Below, one piece after another: positions 54,984 to 62,082 of a stretch of DNA of 64,000 bases; position 1 is the stretch's first letter; each line of letters opens with the position of its first letter. Below the pieces are notes generated by a model. The model did not search any database. It saw nothing but the letters and a program-made list of their open reading frames with translations, and was not told the DNA's origin. Both the position numbers and the translations under genes were made by a program. Source of the DNA: Leadbetterella lacustris (lineage in GTDB: Bacteria > Bacteroidota > Bacteroidia > Cytophagales > Spirosomataceae); NCBI GenBank assembly GCA_965234335.1, contig OZ248424.1, forward strand, positions 434,001 through 498,000, written 5' to 3'.

Positions 54984-55250
54984 TTACTTATAGGTTATTA
55001 TACATTGAACATTAAATGAATTAATTTCACCAACTTGATACTCATTAATTTTACTTTTTTCTGCGATCTCTGATAAAACAATACAAGCCACATCTTTGAT
55101 TATCCGAATTTTTCCATCAATTAGGATTGGGAAGTTAGTAGCAAAATAACCGTTTTGAACGATGTCTTTTAAAATATTATGATCGGTAGTGTGTAAATAT
55201 TCATCATGATTTTCATTTCTGAATGAAAAGATGGTTCCATTATTTTGCAT
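54984..55250 (-). CDS. Small protein of unknown function
   Basis: 88 residues from the ATG at 55250 (MQNNGTIFSFRNENHDEYLH); the frame goes up to 55286 but the added 12 residues look non-conserved. The protein is predicted to be soluble and of mixed structure, with a middle part LKDIVQNGYFATNFPILIDG. I do not recognise it. It is 4 bases from the TPR lipoprotein gene and would be the first gene of that operon. Confidence 0.5.
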   Translation of the reverse strand: MQNNGTIFSFRNENHDEYLHTTDHNILKDIVQNGYFATNFPILIDGKIRIIKDVACIVLSEIAEKSKINEYQVGEINSFNVQCIITYK

Positions 55251-55482
55251 TAATTTGCTTATTAATATTTTACAAAAGTAAGTCATTAGAATTGATATAA
55301 AAAGGGGTTTAAGGCACTTAATAGTAGTATCTTAATAATTTACATTTTTAACTTTTTGATTTTATTTCAAAACAATTATCATTTATCCCCCATTAAAAGT
55401 TATCAGATATAAAAGAAATATTGCATTCTTATTATAAGATACTAATATATTGATAGTTAAGTTCTTTTTTTTACAATTCTTG

Positions 55483-55498
55483 ACCCTAAATTTAGGGT
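55483..55498. repeat. 16-bp perfect palindrome in the 55.3-55.7 kb gap
   Basis: ACCCTAAATTTAGGGT. The surrounding gap, 55251-55729, is AT-rich with two further hairpins (GTTCAAAGT 55642-55650 with ACTTTGAAC 55664-55672; AGAGTC...GACTCT 55711-55730). No gene is seen there. Confidence 0.5.
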
Positions 55499-55729
55499 TA
55501 TATGTGCAAGTTTGGGATCTATATTTTTAAGCCATTTTTGGTTGTTTGTAGGTGTCTTCTCATATTAGCAAAACATAGAAAGAAAGTATATTTTCCACTT
55601 TAAAAGTTCTTTGAAAAATACAATTTTGAGAGCCGATGTCCGTTCAAAGTCTCCCGCTAGGGCACTTTGAACTAAACTCTAATGATTTTCTCACCAGAAA
55701 TTAGCATCGCAGAGTCCCTGAGGAGACTC

Positions 55730-56473
55730 TCCAGAACTTCAAGCAAGAGGCAATTCATTATCAATCTTTGAGGCAAAGGTTTCAATTGCCACTGGCTTTA
55801 GCCTGTGGATAATGAAAGGGAAATTCCTTTTTGACTTTAGTCGAAATGTTGAAGCTTTAATGTTTTGGCTAAAGCCAAATATGTCCTCTTAAATACTGAA
55901 CCTCCAGCTAAAGCAGGAGGCAATTTATTATCAAGCTTTGACACAATGTTTTCAATTGCCACTGGCTTTAGCCTGTGGATAATGAGAGTGAGATTCATTT
56001 TTTGACTTTAGTCGAAATATTGAAGCTGGTATGTTTTGGCTTAAGCCAAATTTGTCTCCTTAAATTCTCATCCTCCAGATAAAGCAGGAGGCAATTGATT
56101 ATCAAGCTTTGAGGCAATGTATTCAATAGCCACTGGCTTTAGCCTGTGGATAATGAAAGAGAAATTCCTTTTTGACTTTAGTCGAAATGTTGAAGCTGGT
56201 AAGTTTTGGCTAAAGCCAAATATGTCCTCTTAATTACTCAACCTCCAGCTAAAGCAGGAGGCAATTCATTATCAAGCTTTTAACAAAGGTCTCAATTGCC
56301 ACTGGCTTTAGCCTGTGGATAATGAAATGGAGATTCCTTTTTTGACTTTAGTCGAAATATTGAAGCTTTTATGTTTTGGATAAAGCCTAATGTGGCTTCT
56401 TAAATTCTCAACCTCCAGTTAAAACAGGAGGCAATTCATTATCAAGCTTTTAACAAAGGTCTCAATTGCCACT
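55730..56473. repeat. Tandem ~170-bp hairpin repeats (4 units plus a partial)
   Basis: CACTGGCTTT recurs at 55791, 55960, 56131 and 56300 (periods 169-171). Each unit has CCTCCAGCTAAAGCAGGAGG (55901, 56072, 56242, 56412), GGCAATTCATTATCAAGCTT, CAATTGCCACTGGCTTTAGC with CTGTGGATAATGA, a GACTTTAGTC palindrome and TTTGGCTAAAGCCAAA. All share the core GCTAAAGC/GCTTTAGC, so each unit folds into several stems, and TTCATTATC can pair with GATAATGAA. The first unit's left end is degenerate and the fifth stops at 56473. It has no ORF. Confidence 0.8.
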
Positions 56474-56543
56474 CTTGCTGTGCTAAGGATATTTCATTAG
56501 CACGGGTGTATTTCGGGTTTTACCCGAAGATTTACAAAACGCT

Positions 56544-56852
56544 TCAAACTTCCAATTCGCTATTTTGATACAATACATCTGGGCAGAAATCTAGTGGAGC
56601 TAGCTTTATGGTTCCGTCATAGTCTTGAATTGAGGCCATTTTATCCCAAAATAGCGTACGACCATCAGTTTTTACTTGCGAGAATATTTCTTTATTAAGT
56701 AATTTTGAGAAATTCCCTACTGTTTTTAAGTCTGAATCTGTCAGAATTTTAGAGAAATTAACCCATCTTACCTCATGATTGTTCCAGCGGGTTTTCACCT
56801 TAGGAAATTCAATAGCTAATATTTCATTAATTCTTGGTAACATATTAAACAT
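56544..56852 (-). CDS. DUF2442 domain protein
   Basis: A 102-residue DUF2442 protein (RWVNFSKILTDSDLKTVGNF, LAPLDFCPDVLY). Its ATG at 56852 overlaps the stop of the upstream DUF4160 gene by one base (TAATG), implying translational coupling. Such small DUF4160-DUF2442 pairs are scattered in bacteria and have been suspected to be toxin-antitoxin-like. The internal Met (residue 4) is an alternative start. Function unproven. Confidence 0.8.
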   Translation of the reverse strand: MFNMLPRINEILAIEFPKVKTRWNNHEVRWVNFSKILTDSDLKTVGNFSKLLNKEIFSQVKTDGRTLFWDKMASIQDYDGTIKLAPLDFCPDVLYQNSELEV

Positions 56853-57115
56853 TAGTTTAATGGCTGAATTTTTCTTAAAACACCGTTGTCTTTAAGTGAT
56901 TCTTGATAATTAAACATTAATTCATCTTGATGAAGTTCCACCCATGCTTGTATAAGTCTGGTTTGCTTTCTAGGAAGATCCCCTTTTATAATGTTTCCCG
57001 TCTCTATTGAAAACATTGCCTCCCCACCATTGTATTCAGCATGGAAATGGGCCGGAAAATGATCCTTAAAGTACATATAAATAATTATTCCAAAGAAGCG
57101 ACATATTTCAGGCAT
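56852..57115 (-). CDS. DUF4160 domain protein
   Basis: An 87-residue DUF4160 protein (MPEICRFFGIIIYMYFKDHF, then PAHFHAEYNGGEAMF). The conserved His-x-His in FPAHFHAEY and the aromatic start are typical of the family, and the C-terminal part has QTRLIQAWVELHQDELMFNY. It is the first gene of the pair with DUF2442. The pair sits between the 170-bp repeat array and the polymerase operon, a site that suits an accessory module. Confidence 0.85.
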   Translation of the reverse strand: MPEICRFFGIIIYMYFKDHFPAHFHAEYNGGEAMFSIETGNIIKGDLPRKQTRLIQAWVELHQDELMFNYQESLKDNGVLRKIQPLN

Positions 57116-57373
57116 TGGTATTTAGTAATGTTTTGTAAATGTAAAAATAAATATTTTTATTCCGATTAAAATAAATTGAATCGTTTCTCGGTACAGGAGA
57201 TTTTATAATATTATTTCACAAGCTTTATGGATGATTTAGAATCTGAATGTTTTTTGATTTTTGAGGCATGTTTGCAGGTCCGACCTGCAGTCTAACCGTA
57301 ATTCGGTAGCTTCTTGGGAGGCATTGACCAGCAGCTGTTCTCTCCTATTTTCACTATACTTTTTGACTGATTT

Positions 57374-57519
57374 TGCTACAAATTTTACCAAATCGCTTCA
57401 CGTTTTTCGTAATAAACTTTTATTTTTCAATATTTATAATTTATTGATTTTCAATATTTTAAATATAAAAATTTTATGAACTCTTATTTTTTTAGCAATC
57501 AACACTAAAATTTGTAGCA
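57374..57519. repeat. 14-bp inverted repeat upstream of dinB
   Basis: TGCTACAAATTTTA (57374-57387) and TAAAATTTGTAGCA (57506-57519) are perfect inverted repeats flanking 118 bases of AT-rich DNA. It lies in the 497-base gap before dinB, which also has a GCAGGTCCGACCTGC hairpin (57274-57288) and an imperfect inverted repeat near 57547-57576 (CCCTTAGCCAACCG / CGGTTGCCGAAGGG). Nothing else recognisable is in the gap. Confidence 0.55.
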
Positions 57520-57612
57520 GAAATTTTATTGAAATACATTTGATGCTCCCTTAGCCAACCGACGGTTGCCGAAGGGAAAAAACGAATACTTATTACTTAT
57601 GTTTTTTATACA

Positions 57613-58827
57613 ATGGAACGATCAATATTACATTTGGATCTGGATACCTTTTTTGTGTCTGTTGAACGCAAACACCACAGCGAACTCAAGGGCCTACCGA
57701 TAATGATTGGCGGCACGGGTGACCGTGGAGTAGTATCAGCAGCAAGCTACGAAGTCCGGCGGTTTGGTGTACATTCGGGCATGCCTATGAAACAAGCCCG
57801 CATGCTTTGTCCCGAAGCCACGGTCATAAAAGGCAATGCAGGCGTATATACCGAAGAATCCAGACTGGTGACGGACATCCTCCGCGAGAGAGTGCCGATT
57901 CTAGAAAAAGCGAGTGTGGACGAGTTCTACATAGACCTCACCGGCATGGACAAGCACTTTGGCTGCTACAAATTTGCGAGCGAACTCCGCCAAAAGGTGA
58001 TCAAAGAGAGTGGACTGCCGATATCGTTTGGCCTGTCGATAAACAAAACAGTATCGAAAGTAGCCACTGGTGAAGCCAAGCCCAACAATCAAATAAAAAT
58101 AGACTTTGGCACAGAAAAGCCATTTTTGGCTCCCCTGTCTATCATGAAAATACCCTCTGTGGGCGAAAAAATGTTCCAGACGCTCTGTAACCTCGGCATA
58201 AAAAAAGTACATACTGTGCAACAAATGCCCATGGAAATGATGGAGCGAGTATTGGGGAAAAACGGGTTGACGATTTGGGAGAAATCAAACGGCATAGACG
58301 ACAGCCCCGTGGTAGAATTTCAGGAACGAAAATCTATATCCAACGAGCGAACTTTCGGCCGCGACACCACCGACATAGCTAAGCTACGCACACTGGTGAC
58401 GGCCATGGCCGAGCAACTCACTTATCAGCTCAGGCAAGGTGGCAAAATAGCCGGTTGTATAGGCGTGAAGATTCGTTACTCCGACTTTCAGACCTACTCC
58501 AAACAGGCCAGAATACCATATTCGTCTGCCGACCATATCATGATACCAAAAGTGATGGAGCTTTTCGAAAGCCTCTACAACCGTCGAATGCTCGTGAGAC
58601 TAGTGGGTGTAAAATTCAGCGACATCACCTACGGCAGCTACCAAATGAGCCTTTTTGAAGATACCCGTAAAACAGCCAACCTATACGAAAGCATGGATAA
58701 AATCCGCAACAGGTTCGGAAGCCGCAGCGTTATGCGGGCCTCCACCTTCGGAGCCTCCAACATTGGCGGCATGGGCAATCCGTTTTCAGGCGAACCACCG
58801 ATGGTATTGGCACATCGCTCCATATAA
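57613..58827 (+). CDS. dinB: Y-family DNA polymerase (Pol IV type)
   Basis: A 404-residue translesion polymerase. The catalytic acidic residues are present: Asp9 in LHLDLDTFF and Asp103-Glu104 in SVDEFYIDLT, so unlike ImuB this protein should polymerise. Little-finger domain about 235-340 (ERTFGRDTTD). A beta-clamp-binding QMSLF at 344-348 lies near the C terminus. It is 32 bases upstream of the DnaE-type gene. Such DinB-DnaE gene pairs occur in Bacteroidota in place of the ImuA-ImuB-DnaE2 mutasome; regulation by SOS is likely but no LexA box was recognised. Confidence 0.92.
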   Translation: MERSILHLDLDTFFVSVERKHHSELKGLPIMIGGTGDRGVVSAASYEVRRFGVHSGMPMKQARMLCPEATVIKGNAGVYTEESRLVTDILRERVPILEKASVDEFYIDLTGMDKHFGCYKFASELRQKVIKESGLPISFGLSINKTVSKVATGEAKPNNQIKIDFGTEKPFLAPLSIMKIPSVGEKMFQTLCNLGIKKVHTVQQMPMEMMERVLGKNGLTIWEKSNGIDDSPVVEFQERKSISNERTFGRDTTDIAKLRTLVTAMAEQLTYQLRQGGKIAGCIGVKIRYSDFQTYSKQARIPYSSADHIMIPKVMELFESLYNRRMLVRLVGVKFSDITYGSYQMSLFEDTRKTANLYESMDKIRNRFGSRSVMRASTFGASNIGGMGNPFSGEPPMVLAHRSI

Positions 58828-58859
58828 ATACTTATCAAAACCACAAACGGTCGCTTTTT

Positions 58860-61800
58860 ATGTATATCAACTGTCATACTTATTACAGCCTACGATACGG
58901 CACTTTTTCGGAGGACGAGCTGCTCAGGTTGGCCATAGAATTTGGCCAAGAAACATTGGCACTGACCGACATCAACAATACCTCCGCCTGCCTAAATTTC
59001 GTGCGATTAGCCAAAGCTGGAGGCGTAATAAGGCCAGTGATTGGTGTTGATTTTCGGCATAATGCCCAACAGCTTTATGTGGCTTTGGCAATTAACAATG
59101 CTGGTTTTCAGGAAATAAACGCTTGGCTATCGGAACATTCTCACGCTCAGAAAAACATCCCTGAGTTGGCTCCGCTATTTAAGAACGTGCAGGTTATTTA
59201 TCCTTATAGACAAGTTAAAAAACACAATAAAAAGCATTTTGAAGATCACGAATACCTTGGTCTCGACTTTGAGGACCTAACTTATTTTCACTCCTCTGAA
59301 TGGCGAGTTTACACCCACAAACTCGTGCTGCTGCATCCGGTGACATTCAGAAACAAAATCGACTTTAACGTTCACCGCCTGCTGAGGTCGATAGACAACA
59401 ACATGCTGCTCAGCAAATTACCTCTTGAACAACAGGCACTTCCTAGTGAAACCTTTGTAGAAAACCTAGAAAACGCCCTCACCAATACGGGTGGAGAAAA
59501 CTATATGTTTTTGCTCGAAAACACCAAAAAACTACTCGATACCTGTCGGGTAGATTTTGACTTCTCGCCCAAACGCCCACACCAAAACCTTTTGACCTAC
59601 ACCCAAAGCCCCGAGGAAGACATGGCTCTGCTACGAGAAAAAGTAAACGAAGGGCTAAAAAAACGCTATGATATTGTAACAGAACAAATCTCCCGCCGCA
59701 TAGAAAAAGAGCTAGACACCATAAGCCAAATGAGTTTCGTAGCATTTTTTTTGGTAAACTGGGACATTATCCAATACTGCAAACGCATGAACTACTTCCA
59801 TGTAGGCCGTGGCAGCGGAGCCAACAGTATTGTGGCCTATCTGTTGTACATCACCGACGTTGACCCCATAGAACTTGACCTGTATTTTGAGCGGTTTATG
59901 AATCTTTTCAGAACTTCCCCTCCTGACTTTGACATAGATTTTTCGTGGCGTGACCGCCAAGACGTCACCCGCTATATTTTAGAACGCTTTGGTAAAACAG
60001 GCCGAGTGGCTCTACTGGCTACATATAACACCTTCCAACACAGCGGTGCGGTGCGGGAACTGGGCAAAGTGTTTGGCTTACCAAAACACGAACTAGATGC
60101 ACTAAGTGAAGGAAAATTTATCTATGAAAAACTCGATGCCACCTCTCAGTTAATCGTACGATACGCCCAACGAATCCATGGCATGCCCAACCACCTGAGT
60201 GTTCACTCCAGCGGTATATTGATTTCTCAGAAACCGATGCACTATTTTTCGGCTACTGATATGCCACCCAAAGGCTTTCCCACGGTACAGTTTGACATGA
60301 TTATTGCAGAAAACGTGGGCCTTTACAAATACGATATTTTGGCACAACGTGGCCTAAGCAAAATAAAGGACAGCATAGAAATCATCAAAAAAAATCAACC
60401 AAATGCTCCTGATTTTGACATACATGACACCAGACCATTTATGAAAGACCCCCTCATAAATACCAAAATAAGCCAAGCCCAATGTATCGGTTGTTTTTAT
60501 GTAGAATCTCCCGCCATGCGGATGTTGCTCAAAAAACTCTCAGTAGATAACTACTTGGCTTTGGTGGCAGCTAGCTCCATTATCAGGCCTGGGGTATCTC
60601 AGAGCGGCATGATGCGAGAGTACATACTCAGGCACCGCAACCCCGAACGACGTAAACAGGCCCATCCCATTATGTGGGACCTCATGGAAGAAACGTACGG
60701 CGTGATGGTATATCAGGAAGACGTCATAAAAGTAGCTCATGAGTTTGCGGGTCTTGGAGTAGCAGAAGCCGACGTGCTGAGGCGTGGCATGAGTGGCAAA
60801 TTTAGGTCAACAGACGAGTTCCGAAGGGTGAATGAGCAGTTTATAGAAAACTGCCGAAAAATGAGGCGTCCCGAAAAGTTAATCCATGAAGTGTGGAATC
60901 AGATTGAGAGTTTTGCAGGTTACGCTTTTGCCAAAGGTCACTCAGCATCCTACGCCATAGAAAGTTACCAGTGTTTGTTTCTAAAAACTTATTTTCCGCT
61001 GGAGTTTATGGTGGCCGTGCTCAACAACGGTGGTGGATTTTATCGTGTAGAAACCTACATAAACGAGGCCCGCCTGCACGGAGGAGAGATTATTTCGCCA
61101 CAGATAAACCTCAGCAGTGTAGAAACACACATCGTCGGCAAAAAAATCTATCTCGGGTTTCAGTTTTTGTCGGGCATAGAAGACGCACTCATTTCAGACA
61201 TCATAGCCGAACGTGACCAAAACGGCCCTTTCACGAGTCTTACCGATTTTTTAGATCGGGTAGCCATCGGCATAGAACAAATAGACCTATTGCTACGCAT
61301 TGGAGCTTTTGACTTTACGGGCATCAACAAACGCACCCTACTTTGGGAGGCACATTTTAGGCTCAACAAAACACCTCCGAAAACCCTACAACAGGAACTT
61401 TTCAGAACACCACCCAAAAACTTTAACTTGCCAAAGCTTACCTCTAGTCAGCTAGAAGACGTTTTTGATCAAATAGAACTCCTCGGATATCCGCTTTGCG
61501 ACCCTTTTGACTTGCTTCTTGAAACACCTCCACAAACGCATTTTGCAGAGGACATGCCCAAGCATATCAACCAAGTCATAACGTTGTATGGCTATTGGGT
61601 AAATCACAAACGGGTAAAAACCTCCAAAGGCGAACGGATGCTTTTTGGCACATTTCTAGACCAACGCGGGCAGTGGATAGACACCGTACATTTTCCGCCC
61701 GTAGCAGCCAAATACCCTCTCAGGGGCCGTGGAATCTATCAAATTACTGGGAAAGTAGTAGATGAGTTTGGTTTTTTAAGTATTGAAGTTATCGAAATCC

Positions 61801-61892
61801 ATCACTTGGCTTATATTGTAGACCCCAGGTTTGCCGAGACTTCAGAAAAAACAAATACACAGAATAAATCATTCCCGCTGCATCAAAGCTGA
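58860..61892 (+). CDS. DNA polymerase III alpha-type (DnaE), short, DinB partner
   Basis: A 1010-residue C-family polymerase, shorter than a replicative DnaE (about 1160). The PHP domain is modified (INCHTYYSLRYG, with only one of the usual two N-terminal His). Polymerase motifs are VGRGSGANS (315-323), PDFDID (355-360, catalytic Asp356 and Asp358), GMSGKF and AYAFAKGHSASYA. The C-terminal part has an HhH region and an OB fold (QVITLYGYWVNHKRVKTSKG). Its length, weak PHP site and pairing with dinB point to error-prone repair synthesis rather than replication, as for DnaE2. Confidence 0.9.
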   Translation: MYINCHTYYSLRYGTFSEDELLRLAIEFGQETLALTDINNTSACLNFVRLAKAGGVIRPVIGVDFRHNAQQLYVALAINNAGFQEINAWLSEHSHAQKNIPELAPLFKNVQVIYPYRQVKKHNKKHFEDHEYLGLDFEDLTYFHSSEWRVYTHKLVLLHPVTFRNKIDFNVHRLLRSIDNNMLLSKLPLEQQALPSETFVENLENALTNTGGENYMFLLENTKKLLDTCRVDFDFSPKRPHQNLLTYTQSPEEDMALLREKVNEGLKKRYDIVTEQISRRIEKELDTISQMSFVAFFLVNWDIIQYCKRMNYFHVGRGSGANSIVAYLLYITDVDPIELDLYFERFMNLFRTSPPDFDIDFSWRDRQDVTRYILERFGKTGRVALLATYNTFQHSGAVRELGKVFGLPKHELDALSEGKFIYEKLDATSQLIVRYAQRIHGMPNHLSVHSSGILISQKPMHYFSATDMPPKGFPTVQFDMIIAENVGLYKYDILAQRGLSKIKDSIEIIKKNQPNAPDFDIHDTRPFMKDPLINTKISQAQCIGCFYVESPAMRMLLKKLSVDNYLALVAASSIIRPGVSQSGMMREYILRHRNPERRKQAHPIMWDLMEETYGVMVYQEDVIKVAHEFAGLGVAEADVLRRGMSGKFRSTDEFRRVNEQFIENCRKMRRPEKLIHEVWNQIESFAGYAFAKGHSASYAIESYQCLFLKTYFPLEFMVAVLNNGGGFYRVETYINEARLHGGEIISPQINLSSVETHIVGKKIYLGFQFLSGIEDALISDIIAERDQNGPFTSLTDFLDRVAIGIEQIDLLLRIGAFDFTGINKRTLLWEAHFRLNKTPPKTLQQELFRTPPKNFNLPKLTSSQLEDVFDQIELLGYPLCDPFDLLLETPPQTHFAEDMPKHINQVITLYGYWVNHKRVKTSKGERMLFGTFLDQRGQWIDTVHFPPVAAKYPLRGRGIYQITGKVVDEFGFLSIEVIEIHHLAYIVDPRFAETSEKTNTQNKSFPLHQS

Positions 61893-62082
61893 GTGCTTGT
61901 GTTCCAGATTTAACGCCAAATATCCACTCCCAAAAAGGCCCGAACCATATAGGTGGGCAAGTCAGGAAAATCATAATAAAAATGGAAAGATCGGTATAGA
62001 AATGCCAAAACAACCAACCTTTTAAGAAACCTGCACTTATCGTTTTTAGATAAAAAAACCTTCCTCCTAAAATCAGCTCTCG

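Noticed and set aside
55730..56473. Possible CRISPR array
   Set aside because: Units are about 170 bp and imperfectly repeated over their whole length; there are no short identical repeats with unique spacers and no cas genes.
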